Shown here: positions 33,952 to 42,640 of the stretch, in pieces
How the letters are laid out: each line of letters opens with the position of its first letter
Position numbering within the stretch: the stretch's first letter is position 1
Assembly: GCF_902652685.1 (NCBI RefSeq)
Contig: NZ_CACRUY010000005.1
Span: 1-64,000, forward strand
DNA length: 64,000 bases
Reading direction: 5' to 3'
From: Mycobacterium sp. Marseille-P9652
GTDB taxonomy: Bacteria; Actinomycetota; Actinomycetes; Mycobacteriales; Mycobacteriaceae
The notes under the pieces: generated by a model
Databases searched by the model: none
Seen by the model: the letters and a program-made list of their open reading frames with translations, nothing else
What the model was told of the DNA's origin: nothing
Position numbers and translations under genes: made by a program

Positions 33952-34013
33952 CGCGAGCGTGCGCGTTTGCACGCGACACGCCGCGCCGGGGCGTACAACC
34001 GCGCACGCTCGCG
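33952..34013. terminator. 14-bp inverted repeat between convergent genes
   Basis: CGCGAGCGTGCGCG (33952-33965) and CGCGCACGCTCGCG (34000-34013) are perfect inverted copies around a 34-nt loop that itself contains a partial hairpin. It fills the gap between the SDR stop (33942) and the convergent oxygenase stop (34022), as expected of a bidirectional terminator. Confidence 0.6.
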
Positions 34014-34021
34014 CCGCAGGA

Positions 34022-35341
34022 TTAGTGGTGCGCCGGGGTGTAATGCGCTGCGTCGGTGGTGAATTCGGGCTTTCCGTAGGTAGCCAGCCGGAGCTTGAGC
34101 AGCCCGATGACATACGCGTCGGTGATGTCGCGTAGCACGGGGATGCGGCTGGCGTGGTTTACCGCGGTGAACCGGCCGATGATGAAAGGCGCCGTGAGGG
34201 CGATGCGCAGGAGGTCCGTCGGGTCGAGCGAGACGCCCATGGCCTGCGCGATGTCGCTGTCGCCGTTGCAGAAGGTGCGGACGAACGTGAGCTTGCTGAA
34301 ACTCCTCTCGACCGCTTCGGCGCAGCGGTCGAACAGGCTGGTGCCGGGGCGCAGGTAGGCCGCCATGGTTCCGCGGACGAGCTCTTCGCAGATCGCGTCG
34401 AACCCGTCGCGCAGCAGCGCCGAGCGGGCATGCATGACGTGCATGATGTCGGCGGGTTCGGCGGGCAGCAGTTCCTCCGGCAGGCCGAGCAGAAAGCAAC
34501 GGTACCGGGCGAATTCGACGACGGCACGCTCCTCGGCGGTGAACTCGCTGCGGCCCTGCTGGCGCGCCTTGCGCGCCAGCAGGTACTGGCCGATCATGCC
34601 GGCGGGCATCTGGTCGACCTGCGGCACTGGCATGCCGTAGATCGCGACATCCCACTTGTCGGACTTCTTCAGCGCGTTGTAGCGGACCATCGAGTGCATG
34701 AGCCGGACCATGGCGGCCGCCTCGAATCCGGGCCCGTAGCGGTCGAGCGCGCCCGGCAGGGTGGTGACGGCGAAGAAGCTCGCCGTCTCGTTGACCCGCC
34801 GGGCGGCCCGCTTGCCGGACAGGGCGCCCGTCAGGGCCATGGGCAGCGCGGCATAGGTGTTGGTGAAGGTGGCGATGAACGCGCCTCGGGTGATGAACGG
34901 GGCCAGCAGCGCCGCGGGAATGCGCTCCTGCCGGGCCCCTTCACGCACCAGGTCGAAATCGATCCATTCCGGCGTCGCCTCCATGGCGGCGATGAACGAC
35001 GCCAGCTCGGCAGGCGCGTCGGGGACCGCGTCGATTCCCTTCCGGCAGGCCGTCTTGAGCATGTCGATCAGGTGGGCGACGCTGTGCGTGTTCATCAGGG
35101 CCGCATAGGGATCGGCGACGACGTCGCCGAGCATGGTGGCCGTGCGGATCAGCTCGGTCACGCGGTCGTCCGCAAGGATCGGCGCGCGGTCTGCGACCCA
35201 GGCGGGCAGGGCGGACTCGGCGTCGGCTTCGGTGGCCAGGCGATCCGGCTGCAGGTCGAAGTCGAAGTCCCCGTACAGGTCGGGCTGTAGGTCACGCTGG
35301 CTGCGAACGCGCTCGGCGAGTTCGGGGAAGTACGTCACCAT
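34022..35341 (-). CDS. MpaB/Lcp-type (DUF2236) oxygenase-like protein
   Basis: A 439-residue protein of the rubber-oxygenase/MpaB family. Markers are FITRGAFIATFTNTYAALPM, RRVNETASFFAVTTLP, MVRLMHSMVRYNALKK (the conserved RxxHxxVR-like haem-region motif) and YRCFLLGLPEELLPAEPADI. Family members are b-type haem oxygenases that cleave isoprenoid chains or sesquiterpene precursors; most actinobacterial paralogues have unknown substrates. No signal peptide is visible. It is divergent from a TetR regulator whose promoter carries a nested palindrome (35356-35394), so repression by that TetR and induction by its substrate are likely. Confidence 0.78.
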   Translation of the reverse strand: MVTYFPELAERVRSQRDLQPDLYGDFDFDLQPDRLATEADAESALPAWVADRAPILADDRVTELIRTATMLGDVVADPYAALMNTHSVAHLIDMLKTACRKGIDAVPDAPAELASFIAAMEATPEWIDFDLVREGARQERIPAALLAPFITRGAFIATFTNTYAALPMALTGALSGKRAARRVNETASFFAVTTLPGALDRYGPGFEAAAMVRLMHSMVRYNALKKSDKWDVAIYGMPVPQVDQMPAGMIGQYLLARKARQQGRSEFTAEERAVVEFARYRCFLLGLPEELLPAEPADIMHVMHARSALLRDGFDAICEELVRGTMAAYLRPGTSLFDRCAEAVERSFSKLTFVRTFCNGDSDIAQAMGVSLDPTDLLRIALTAPFIIGRFTAVNHASRIPVLRDITDAYVIGLLKLRLATYGKPEFTTDAAHYTPAHH

Positions 35342-35355
35342 CGCTGCCTCCGGCC

Positions 35356-35394
35356 AACTAACACCATGTGAGTAATACTCACAAGCTGTTAGTT
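35356..35394. promoter_or_regulatory. nested double palindrome, likely TetR operator
   Basis: Inner palindrome TGTGAGTAATACTCACA (35367-35383) is perfect around one central base. Outer arms AACTAACA (35356-35363) and TGTTAGTT (35387-35394) are also perfect and share the same centre (35375). Only the two 3-bp spacers break symmetry over 39 bp. It fills the gap between the oxygenase start and the TetR start. Confidence 0.75.
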
Positions 35395-36012
35395 ATGCTG
35401 TCAAGCGTGACGCAGGCGGCGACCGACAGCCCGAGGCGGCGGATGACCGCCGCGGCGCGGCGCGAGCAGATACTCGATGTCACGCACGCGATCGTCGACG
35501 CCGAGGGGTTTCACGCGGCAACGCCGAACCGCATTGCCGAGGCCGCCGGCGTCGACCGGTCGCTGATCTATCAGAAGTTCGGTGACCTGGCGGGCCTTTT
35601 CGTCGAGCTGATCGACCGCGAGGCCGCCCGGGCCGGCGCGCAGTTCGCCGAGGCAATCTCCGGAGTGGACGCTGTCGACGATTCACTGGTGGTCGCCTTC
35701 GACGGCGTGCTGGCCGCCGTCGACGCGCACCCGGCGACCTGGCGGCTGTTCCTGTTCCCGCCGCAGGGCGCCCCGCCGCAGCTGTACGCCAGGCTGGCTC
35801 AGTCCCAGGCCGTCGTGCTGGACTTCTTCGTCCGGGAATTGCTGCGCCACAACCCCGCGCTGCACGAGCCGGAATACACCGCCCGCATCCTGCACGCCGC
35901 CGGTCGCGAGTTGCTGCAGCTGCGCCTCAGCGATCCGGAGAACGCGTCGGCCGAACGCCTACGCACCTTCGTCCGGCGGTTGGGCTCGGAGCTCGTCGGC
36001 CGACCCTCGTAG
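35395..36012 (+). CDS. TetR/AcrR-family transcriptional regulator
   Basis: The start is placed at ATG 35395, just past the operator; upstream GTG 35368 would lie inside the palindrome, and GTG 35407 is an alternative. Of 205 residues, the first 70 are the DNA-binding domain (AAARREQILDVTHAIVDAEG, then NRIAEAAGVDRSLIYQKFGD). The rest is a ligand-binding helical bundle ending LRTFVRRLGSELVGRPS. It very likely represses itself and the divergent oxygenase through the 39-bp double palindrome. The ligand is unknown. It converges with pgi, leaving 13 bp. Confidence 0.87.
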   Translation: MLSSVTQAATDSPRRRMTAAARREQILDVTHAIVDAEGFHAATPNRIAEAAGVDRSLIYQKFGDLAGLFVELIDREAARAGAQFAEAISGVDAVDDSLVVAFDGVLAAVDAHPATWRLFLFPPQGAPPQLYARLAQSQAVVLDFFVRELLRHNPALHEPEYTARILHAAGRELLQLRLSDPENASAERLRTFVRRLGSELVGRPS

Positions 36013-36025
36013 CGGACGCGAAATA

Positions 36026-37690
36026 TCAGCTCGCGCGGCCACGCTGGGTGCGGTAGCGGCGCAACAGCGCGTCGGTGGAGCTGTCCGACTGCGGCTCGGG
36101 CGAGCCATCGGAGGTGATGACCGGCAGCAGCGCCTTCGCCTGCGTCTTGCCCAGCTCGACGCCCCACTGGTCGAACGAGTCGATGCCCCAGACCGCGCCC
36201 TCGGTGAACACCTGGTGCTCGTACAGCGCGATCAGCTGGCCCAGCACTGACGGGGTGAGCCGGTTGGCCAGGATCGACGTGGACGGCCGATTTCCCGGCA
36301 TCACCTTGTGCGGCACGATATTTGGGGGAGTGTCCTCGGCGGCGATCTCGTCGGCCGTCTTGCCGAACGCCAGCACCTGCGTCTGGGCGAAGAAGTTGCT
36401 CATCAACAGGTCGTGCATGCTGCCGTCGCCGTCGGCGGTGGGCAGGTCGTCGAGGGGCTGACTGAACCCGATGAAATCGGCGGGCACGAGCCGCGTGCCC
36501 TGGTGCAACAACTGGTAGAAGGCGTGCTGGCCGTTGGTTCCCGGCTCGCCCCAGAAGATTTCACCGGTGTCGGTGGTGACCGGCGTGCCGTCGGCGCGCG
36601 TCGACTTGCCGTTGGACTCCATGGTGAGCTGTTGCAGATAGGCCGGGAAACGCGCGAGGTCGTCGGAGTAGGGGAGCACGGCCCGCGACTGTGCGTCGAA
36701 GAAATTCGAGTACCACAGTCCGATCAGGCCGAGCAGCGCCGGCGCGTTGGACTCCAGCGGAGCCGTCCTGAAATGCCGGTCGATGACGTGGAATCCGGAA
36801 AGGAAGTCGGCGAAGGCCTCCTTGCCGATGGCCGCCATCACCGAGAGGCCGATCGCCGAATCCACCGAGTAGCGGCCGCCGACCCAGTCCCAGAACCCGA
36901 ACATGTTGTCGGTGTCGATCCCGAAGTTGTCGACCAGCCGCTTGTTGGTCGAGACGGCGACGAAGTGCTTGGACACGGCCGCATCGCCCAGCGCGTCGGT
37001 CAGCCAGCGCCGGGCGGCTGTCGCGTTGGTCAGGGTCTCGAGCGTAGAGAAGGTCTTGGAGGCGACGATGAAAAGCGTTGTGGCGGGGTCCAAGTCGGCG
37101 AGCGTGGCGACCAGGTCGGCCGGGTCGACGTTGGAGACGAAGCGCGCCGAGATTCCGGCGTCGACGTAGTGGCGCAGCGCCTGGTAGACCATGACGGGGC
37201 CGAGGTCCGACCCCCCGATGCCGATGTTGACGACCGTGCGGATGCGCTCGCCGGTGGCCCCGGTCCATTCGCCGCTGCGCAGCCTGTCGGTGAAGTCGCC
37301 CATCCTGTCCAGCACCTCGTGGACGTCCTCGACCACGTTGCGGCCGTCGACGATCAGCTCGGCGTCGCGGGGCAACCGCAGCGCCGTGTGCAGCACCGCG
37401 CGGTCCTCCGAGGTGTTGATGTGCGCGCCCGAGAACATCTGGTCGCGGCGCTCCTCGAGGTTAGCCGCGCGAGCCAGATCGACGAGTAGCCCCAGCGTCT
37501 CTCGGGTGATGCGGTGTTTGCTGTAGTCGATGTACAGGTCGCCGACCGTGAGGGTGAGATCGCGGCCGCGGTCGGGGTCTTCTTCGAAGAACTGGCGTAG
37601 GTGCGTTTCGCCGATCTGCTCGTGGTGCCTGCGCAGGGCGTCCCAGGCCGGGGTGGCGGTGATGTCGGGGATGGTGTGCACGGAGGTCAT
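36026..37690 (-). CDS. pgi: glucose-6-phosphate isomerase
   Basis: A 554-residue cytosolic isomerase interconverting glucose 6-phosphate and fructose 6-phosphate. It starts [20 protein letters not shown]. The family signatures are present: [20 protein letters not shown] with the adjacent [10 protein letters not shown], and [16 protein letters not shown] near the C-terminus. The substrate loop [12 protein letters not shown] is intact. Position equals Rv0946c. Upstream (37701-37859) lies a three-copy 55-bp tandem repeat, so the promoter is either within or beyond the repeats, or transcription comes from the chorismate mutase gene on the same strand. Confidence 0.97.
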   Translation of the reverse strand: MTSVHTIPDITATPAWDALRRHHEQIGETHLRQFFEEDPDRGRDLTLTVGDLYIDYSKHRITRETLGLLVDLARAANLEERRDQMFSGAHINTSEDRAVLHTALRLPRDAELIVDGRNVVEDVHEVLDRMGDFTDRLRSGEWTGATGERIRTVVNIGIGGSDLGPVMVYQALRHYVDAGISARFVSNVDPADLVATLADLDPATTLFIVASKTFSTLETLTNATAARRWLTDALGDAAVSKHFVAVSTNKRLVDNFGIDTDNMFGFWDWVGGRYSVDSAIGLSVMAAIGKEAFADFLSGFHVIDRHFRTAPLESNAPALLGLIGLWYSNFFDAQSRAVLPYSDDLARFPAYLQQLTMESNGKSTRADGTPVTTDTGEIFWGEPGTNGQHAFYQLLHQGTRLVPADFIGFSQPLDDLPTADGDGSMHDLLMSNFFAQTQVLAFGKTADEIAAEDTPPNIVPHKVMPGNRPSTSILANRLTPSVLGQLIALYEHQVFTEGAVWGIDSFDQWGVELGKTQAKALLPVITSDGSPEPQSDSSTDALLRRYRTQRGRAS

Positions 37691-37700
37691 ATCCCCGACC

Positions 37701-37859
37701 CTAGTGACGGTCGCGAGCGCGGCATAGCCGGGCGCTGCGGGCCGTCACCGTCGGCCTAGTGACGGTCGCGAGCGCGGCATAGCCGGGCGCTGCGGGCCGT
37801 CACCGTCGGCCTAGTGACGGTCGCGAGCGCGGCATAGCCGGGCGCTGCGGGCCGTCACC
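37701..37859. repeat. 55-bp tandem repeat, three copies (VNTR) of a palindromic REP-like element
   Basis: Unit starts at 37701, 37756 and 37811 begin CTAGTGACGGTCGCGAGCGC and continue GGCATAGCCGGGCGCTGCGG with GCCGTCACCGTCGGC. The first two copies are identical; the third diverges in its last bases (ATCGAG). Each unit contains an imperfect hairpin, GTGACGG...CCGTCAC. The core is about 80% identical to the single copies at 56803 and 58074 read on the opposite strand. It sits between pgi and chorismate mutase. Copy number is likely to vary between strains. Confidence 0.92.
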
Positions 37860-37910
37860 ATCGAGCTATGCACCGCGATGCGGCCGAGCCAGGGCTGACG
37901 CCGGGCGCAC

Positions 37911-38228
37911 TCAGTGGCCGAGGCGGCCTCTGCCGAGCCGCAGCAGCAGCATCGCCAGGTCCTTACCCTCCGGGCCGAGCTCGCTGTACCGTTCGATCAC
38001 CTTCATCTCGCGGCTGTGCACCAACCGGGTGCCGCCGGACGCCATCCGGACCCTGCCGATCGCCCGGGATACCTCGGCCCGCCGCTTGACCGCGGCGAGG
38101 ATCTCGGCGTCCAATCGGTCGATTTCCCGGCGCAACTCGTCGATATCGCCGTCCTGTTGGGTGTCGACCATCTCGATGTCCATCTCTGCTGACTCCGTGT
38201 TCTCGTGAGGTGGGGGTTCTGGTCTCAT
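37911..38228 (-). CDS. intracellular chorismate mutase (AroQ type, Rv0948c-like)
   Basis: A 105-residue helical AroQ-class enzyme converting chorismate to prephenate for Phe/Tyr synthesis. The body IDELRREIDRLDAEILAAVK, RRAEVSRAIGRVRMASGGTR and MKVIERYSELGPEGKDLAML is almost identical to recalled Rv0948c, as is the ending LLLRLGRGRLGH that inserts into the DAHP synthase partner for activation. The length equals the M. tuberculosis protein. The start ATG 38228 overlaps the TGA of a 34-codon upstream ORF. The leader carries two terminator hairpins, so attenuation by an amino-acid signal is likely. Confidence 0.93.
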   Translation of the reverse strand: MRPEPPPHENTESAEMDIEMVDTQQDGDIDELRREIDRLDAEILAAVKRRAEVSRAIGRVRMASGGTRLVHSREMKVIERYSELGPEGKDLAMLLLRLGRGRLGH

Positions 38229-38329
38229 CCGGCACGGGCCTCACAAAAAGACGAGCCCCGAATCCGGAAGCGGACCACGGGGCTTGAGCGAAAGCAGCTA
38301 CACCACGGGCACCGCTGGCCGGTACCCAT
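38225..38329 (-). CDS. candidate leader peptide of chorismate mutase
   Basis: ATG 38329 begins a 34-codon frame directly after the T-tract of the first hairpin and ends with TGA overlapping the chorismate mutase ATG (ATGA). The peptide MGTGQRCPWCSCF... contains one Trp, four Cys and several Phe codons, and its 3' half covers the second terminator hairpin. There is no clear ribosome-binding site. It could sense charged tRNA as a leader peptide, or the frame could be fortuitous. Confidence 0.35.
   Translation of the reverse strand: MGTGQRCPWCSCFRSSPVVRFRIRGSSFCEARAG
38245..38284 (-). terminator. intrinsic terminator (attenuator) in the chorismate mutase leader
   Basis: On the minus strand AGCCCCG (38284-38278) pairs with CGGGGCT (38260-38254). 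The intervening bases add TCCG-CTTC-CGGA, giving a long stem, and it is followed by CGTCTTTTTG. It ends only 17 bases before the chorismate mutase start, so it would stop transcription before the gene unless an antiterminator forms. U-tract terminators are rare in mycobacteria, which makes this conspicuous. Confidence 0.65.
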
Positions 38330-38360
38330 AAAAAAATCGGCGCTGCTTGTTGAGCACGCC
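38330..38360 (-). terminator. first intrinsic terminator in the chorismate mutase leader
   Basis: On the minus strand GGCGTGCT-CAACA-AGCAGCGCC forms an 8-bp stem with one bulged G, followed by GA and seven T residues (38336-38330). It lies about 45 bases upstream of the second hairpin. There is no minus-strand gene upstream that it could end, since uvrD1 is divergent, so it belongs to the leader of chorismate mutase. Confidence 0.65.
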
Positions 38361-38487
38361 TTGAGTGTGCCATCAACAGCCGCGCCCGTGCAAAATTCCG
38401 GCAGTCTCGCGGCATGCCACTTGAGCTCGCGCCGCGCGGTGCCGTCTGCCCACGCGTGTCGGCGGGCGGCGGTAAGTTTGGACAGAC

Positions 38488-40884
38488 ATGAGTGTGCACG
38501 CAACCGATACCCGGGCCGCCTCCGACGCCGACCAGCTGCTGGAGGGCCTCAACCCCGAACAGCGCCAGGCCGTGGTGCACGAGGGATCGCCCCTGCTGAT
38601 CGTGGCCGGCGCCGGCTCGGGCAAGACGGCGGTGCTGACCCGGCGCATCGCCTATCTGATCGCAGCGCGCGGCGTCGGCGTCGGGCAGATTTTGGCGATC
38701 ACCTTCACCAACAAGGCCGCCGCGGAGATGCGCGAGCGGGTGGTGCGGCTGGTCGGCAACCGGGCCCGCGCGATGTGGGTGTCGACGTTCCATTCGACGG
38801 GCGTGCGGATCCTGCGCAATCACGCCACCCTGATCGACGGCCTCAACTCCAACTTCTCCATCTATGACGCCGACGATTCGCGGCGCCTGCTGCAGATGAT
38901 CGGCCGCGACATGGGGCTCGACATCAAGCGATACTCGCCGCGCCTGCTGGCCAACGCGATCTCCAATCTGAAGAACGAGCTGATCGACCCGGCCCAGTAC
39001 GTGTCGGACCTGTCGGACGCCTCCGACGACCTGGCCCGCACGGTCGCGTCGGTGTACGCCGAATACCAGCGGCGGCTGCGGGCGGCCAACGCGCTGGACT
39101 TTGATGACCTCATCGGCGAGACCGTGGGGATCCTGCAGACCTTCCCGCAGATCGCCCAGTACTACCGGCGCCGGTTCCGGCACGTACTGGTCGACGAGTA
39201 TCAGGACACCAACCACGCGCAGTACGTGTTGGTGCGGGAGCTGGTGGGGCACGGAGGTTCAGCGAGGCTCGCCGGAGGCGAGGCGAAGCTGGGACCGCCG
39301 AACGAGCACGGCGGTTCAGCGGTGGGTGAGCACTCGCCCGACGACGTGCCGCCGGCAGAACTGTGTGTGGTCGGTGACGCCGATCAGTCGATCTACGCGT
39401 TCCGCGGCGCCACTATCCGCAACATCGAGGACTTCGAACGCGACTACCCGGACGCGACAACCATTCTGCTGGAACAGAATTACCGTTCGACGCAGAACAT
39501 CCTCTCGGCGGCTAACTCGGTGATCGCCCGCAACGCGGGGCGGCGCGAGAAGCGGCTGTGGACCGACGCGGGCGCCGGGGAGCTGATCGTCGGCTACGTC
39601 GCCGACAACGAGCACGACGAGGCCCGGTTCGTGGCCGAGGAGATCGACGCGCTGGCCGACCGCGGCGAGATCACCTACAACGACGTCGCCGTCTTCTACC
39701 GCACCAACAACTCGTCGCGGTCGCTCGAAGAGGTGTTCATCCGCGCCGGGATCCCCTACAAAGTCGTTGGGGGAGTGCGGTTCTACGAGCGCAAGGAGAT
39801 CCGCGACATCGTCGCCTACCTGCGGGTGCTCGACAACCCGGGCGACGCGGTCAGCATGCGGCGCATCCTCAACACCCCGCGCCGGGGCATCGGCGACCGC
39901 GCCGAGGCGTGTGTGGCGGTGTACGCCGAGAACACCGGCTCGAGCTTCGCCGACGCGCTGGTGGCCGCGGCCGAGGGCAAGGTGCCGATGCTGAACACGC
40001 GCGCCGAGAAGGCGATCGCGGGCTTCGTGGAGCTGCTCGACGACCTGAGGGGCCGCCTCGACGACGACCTCGGTGACCTCGTCGAGTCGGTCCTCGAGCG
40101 AACCGGGTACCGCAGGGAGCTGGAGTCCTCGACCGACCCGCAGGAGCTGGCCCGGCTGGACAACCTCAACGAGCTGGTCAGCGTCGCACACGAATTCAGC
40201 ATCGACCGGGCCAACGCGGCCGCGCTGGACGAATCGACGCCCAAGGACGAGGACGTGCCGGACACCGGCGTGCTGGCCGAGTTTCTCGAGCGGGTGTCAC
40301 TGGTCGCCGACACCGACGAGATCCCCGAGCACGGGGCGGGCGTGGTCACACTGATGACGCTGCACACCGCGAAGGGCCTCGAGTTTCCGGTGGTGTTCGT
40401 GACCGGCTGGGAGGACGGGATGTTCCCCCACATGCGGTCGCTGGACGATCCGACCGAACTGTGCGAGGAGCGGCGCCTGGCCTACGTGGGCATCACGCGG
40501 GCGCGTCAGCGCCTCTACCTGAGCAGGGCCATCGTCCGGTCGTCCTGGGGACAGCCGATGCTCAACCCCGAGTCGCGTTTCCTCCGGGAGATTCCGCAGG
40601 AGCTCATCGAGTGGCGGCGAACCGCGCCGGCCCCGTCGTTCAGCGCGCCGGTGAGCGGCGCCGGCCGGTTCGGGACGCCGCGGGCGGCGCCGACTAGGTC
40701 GGGGGCGAGCAAGCGGCCGCTACTGGTGCTGGAACCCGGCGACAGGGTGACGCACGACAAGTACGGGCTGGGCCGGGTCGAGGAGGTGTCCGGCGTCGGC
40801 GAATCGGCCATGTCGCTCATCGACTTCGGCAGCTCGGGCCGGGTCAAGCTGATGCACAACCACGCGCCGCTCAGCAAGCTGTAG
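38488..40884 (+). CDS. uvrD1: ATP-dependent DNA helicase UvrD1/PcrA
   Basis: A 798-residue superfamily-1A helicase. Motif I is VAGAGSGKTAVLTRRIAYLI, Ia TFTNKAAAEMRERV, II VDEYQDTN, III GDADQSIYAFRGA, IV QNYRSTQNI, V TLMTLHTAKGLEFPVVFVTG and VI YVGITRARQRLYLSRAI. The C-terminal end includes the RNA-polymerase-binding-type Tudor domain (GDRVTHDKYGLGRVEEVSG). It unwinds DNA in excision repair with Ku. Compared with recalled M. tuberculosis UvrD1 (771 residues) it has about 27 extra residues between motifs II and III (39250-39335), which are Gly/Ala-rich and come from a repeat-like insertion. Confidence 0.96.
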   Translation: MSVHATDTRAASDADQLLEGLNPEQRQAVVHEGSPLLIVAGAGSGKTAVLTRRIAYLIAARGVGVGQILAITFTNKAAAEMRERVVRLVGNRARAMWVSTFHSTGVRILRNHATLIDGLNSNFSIYDADDSRRLLQMIGRDMGLDIKRYSPRLLANAISNLKNELIDPAQYVSDLSDASDDLARTVASVYAEYQRRLRAANALDFDDLIGETVGILQTFPQIAQYYRRRFRHVLVDEYQDTNHAQYVLVRELVGHGGSARLAGGEAKLGPPNEHGGSAVGEHSPDDVPPAELCVVGDADQSIYAFRGATIRNIEDFERDYPDATTILLEQNYRSTQNILSAANSVIARNAGRREKRLWTDAGAGELIVGYVADNEHDEARFVAEEIDALADRGEITYNDVAVFYRTNNSSRSLEEVFIRAGIPYKVVGGVRFYERKEIRDIVAYLRVLDNPGDAVSMRRILNTPRRGIGDRAEACVAVYAENTGSSFADALVAAAEGKVPMLNTRAEKAIAGFVELLDDLRGRLDDDLGDLVESVLERTGYRRELESSTDPQELARLDNLNELVSVAHEFSIDRANAAALDESTPKDEDVPDTGVLAEFLERVSLVADTDEIPEHGAGVVTLMTLHTAKGLEFPVVFVTGWEDGMFPHMRSLDDPTELCEERRLAYVGITRARQRLYLSRAIVRSSWGQPMLNPESRFLREIPQELIEWRRTAPAPSFSAPVSGAGRFGTPRAAPTRSGASKRPLLVLEPGDRVTHDKYGLGRVEEVSGVGESAMSLIDFGSSGRVKLMHNHAPLSKL
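39250..39335 (+). repeat. in-frame repeat-like insertion inside uvrD1
   Basis: The inserted DNA is bounded by near-identical direct repeats CACGGAGGTTCAGCG (about 39250) and CACGGCGGTTCAGCG (about 39307). It contains an inverted repeat CTCGCC-GGA-GGCGAG. It encodes HGGSARLAGGEAKLGPPNEH plus GGSAVGEHSPDD between the DEYQDT and GDADQ helicase motifs. The reading frame is kept. Exact ends are uncertain. Confidence 0.6.
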
Positions 40885-40901
40885 GCCCGCCGAACGTGAA
40901 G

Positions 40902-40935
40902 TCAGGGCGGCTATTTCGCTGATTTCCCGCCCTGA
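40902..40935. terminator. bidirectional terminator between uvrD1 and membrane protein gene
   Basis: TCAGGGCGG (40902-40910) pairs with CCGCCCTGA (40927-40935) around a 16-nt loop. Outer bases CGCCGAA (about 40889) and TTCGGCG (about 40946) extend it. It lies between two convergent stops. Confidence 0.7.
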
Positions 40936-40953
40936 GAACACATTCGGCGCAAT

Positions 40954-41502
40954 TCAGGCCTGCACCCAGCGTTTGGTCGGAGGAATTAGTACCAGGACCG
41001 CCGTGGCGAGCGGCAGCACAGGCAGTAGCTCCACGATCCACGCGACACGGGCGCCGGCGATGAAAATTCCGAGGTAGGTCAGGAAACCGACGACCGCGCC
41101 GACCAAAAGGAGCCAGCGGCCGACGGGCCGGCGCTGCAGCAGCAGGATCACCCCGGAGATCGTGGTGGCCGCGAACACGAGGGCCAGGAACGCGACGGCG
41201 ATGCAGAACAGTCGGTCGGTCCGCCACCACCCGGCGATCAGGTCGGTGGCCACCACCGACGTCGCCCAGCCGCTGACGATGCTGACGGCGCAGGCGGCGA
41301 CGGCGGTCCGGCCGCTCGGCTCCACGGCGGGCGTGCCGCGGACGGGATAGCCCGCCGGCTGCGGGGGGATCAGGGTGGTGGGCGATTCGGGGGCGGTCGG
41401 GATGGGACCGGTGGGCGCGCGCCTGATGATCCGCGTCCGCGATTCCGAGGGCGACTCGGCGTGCGGTTGTGATGCGGGGGGTTGTGGGTTGGGCGCGGTC
41501 AC
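40954..41502 (-). CDS. small proline-rich membrane protein, four helices
   Basis: A 182-residue protein. Residues 1-62 are Pro/Ser/Thr-rich and cytosolic (RTRIIRRAPTGPIPTAPESP). Four membrane helices follow at about 65-90, 98-123, 128-150 and 155-178. No family is recognised; this layout is common among mycobacterial envelope proteins. It lies 1 bp after the stop of the M23 peptidase gene on the same strand, suggesting co-transcription with a cell-wall enzyme. Function unknown. Confidence 0.7.
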   Translation of the reverse strand: MTAPNPQPPASQPHAESPSESRTRIIRRAPTGPIPTAPESPTTLIPPQPAGYPVRGTPAVEPSGRTAVAACAVSIVSGWATSVVATDLIAGWWRTDRLFCIAVAFLALVFAATTISGVILLLQRRPVGRWLLLVGAVVGFLTYLGIFIAGARVAWIVELLPVLPLATAVLVLIPPTKRWVQA

Positions 41503-41503
41503 C

Positions 41504-42640
41504 CTAACCAGCGTAGTTGCCTACGTTAAGTCCACGCTTTGCGAGCCACGGCACGGGGTCGATCCGCTCGGTGCCGCCTTGGAGCACCTCGAAGTGCAGG
41601 TGGGGGCCGGTGGAGTTACCCCGGTTGCCCATGGTGGCGATCTGGTCGCCGGCCATCACGCGCTGCCCGACGCTCACCAGCGTGGTGTTGACGTGGCCGT
41701 AGAGCGTGACCGTGCCGTCGGCGTGGCGCAGCTTGACCAGCATCCCGTACCCCGACGCGGGTCCGGCGTCGATGACGACGCCGTCGGACACGGCGTAGAT
41801 CGGCGTCCCGATCGAGTTGGCCAGGTCGATGCCGGCGTGCAGCACGCCCCAGCGGTAGCCGAAGTTCGAGGTGAAGATGCCCTTCGTCGGCATGACGTAG
41901 AGCGGTTGCTGCAGCCGCGCCTCACGCTCGGCGCGGTCGTTGGCGAACGCCACCCCCTTGGCCAGCTCCTGGTTGTGCACCGCGACGCTGGCCGCGGGTT
42001 GCACGGCGATCACCTGGGCGCCGCGAACGGTGCTGGCCTCCGAACCGCCGCCGAGCGTCGACGCGCTGGCGGCGAGGACTGGCTCGGTCGTGTGGGTGTC
42101 GGCGTGGCCGGTCGCCGCGTGGGCCGCCGCGGCGGCGGCGCCGGCGGCCATGGACGCGATCATCAGCCGCCCCTTGGCGGCGCTGGTCGGCTGCTTGCGG
42201 TGTTGGCCGCCGCGCCGGATCACGGGAATGACGTCGGTGTCGCGGAACGCGTCCAGGAAGCGGTCCCGGGCCGAGTCGCGCTCGAAGCGCGCGTCGACGG
42301 CCACGACACGGGTGACCGCCTCGTCGGGCGCGGCCAGGCGGAGGGGGGCCGGGTCGTCGGCGTCGCTGAGGTCGTCCAGCTCGGGGGCCCGCAACACTTG
42401 CGCCGCGTTGTCGAACGTGGAGTCGTTGCTGAAGTCGAGGTCGTCGAGATCGCGAGCGTCGTTGAAGTCGAGGTCGTCGAAGTCGAAACCGTCGAGCGGC
42501 AGGATCTCCGTGACCTCGTTGCGGTGGGCTTCGGTCCACCGGCCGCCCGCGGAGCGACCGACCCGCACGACGCCAGAAGCCACAGCAGGAGTGGCAAAAC
42601 GGTTCAGGGACAAGCTGAAATGTCCTCGTATCGTGACCAT
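41504..42640 (-). CDS. M23-family peptidoglycan endopeptidase (Rv0950c-like)
   Basis: A 378-residue protein. Residues 1-150 are a cytosolic-looking region with an acidic repeat ([20 protein letters not shown]). A hydrophobic segment at about 158-180 ([20 protein letters not shown]) is a membrane anchor or internal signal. Residues 250-378 are a LytM domain with the zinc motifs HAGIDLAN and GPHLHFEV and the fold marker [11 protein letters not shown]. It should cleave peptide cross-links outside the membrane. The ATG at 42640 lies inside a palindrome ATAACGTTAT, so the true start could be a TTG at about 42590. MtrA-type control is suggested by GTAAC repeats upstream. It corresponds to Rv0950c, which is shorter. 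Confidence 0.85.
   Translation of the reverse strand: MVTIRGHFSLSLNRFATPAVASGVVRVGRSAGGRWTEAHRNEVTEILPLDGFDFDDLDFNDARDLDDLDFSNDSTFDNAAQVLRAPELDDLSDADDPAPLRLAAPDEAVTRVVAVDARFERDSARDRFLDAFRDTDVIPVIRRGGQHRKQPTSAAKGRLMIASMAAGAAAAAAHAATGHADTHTTEPVLAASASTLGGGSEASTVRGAQVIAVQPAASVAVHNQELAKGVAFANDRAEREARLQQPLYVMPTKGIFTSNFGYRWGVLHAGIDLANSIGTPIYAVSDGVVIDAGPASGYGMLVKLRHADGTVTLYGHVNTTLVSVGQRVMAGDQIATMGNRGNSTGPHLHFEVLQGGTERIDPVPWLAKRGLNVGNYAG

Noticed and set aside
37701-37859. CRISPR array
   Set aside because: The three 55-bp units are directly adjacent without spacers and there are no cas genes.
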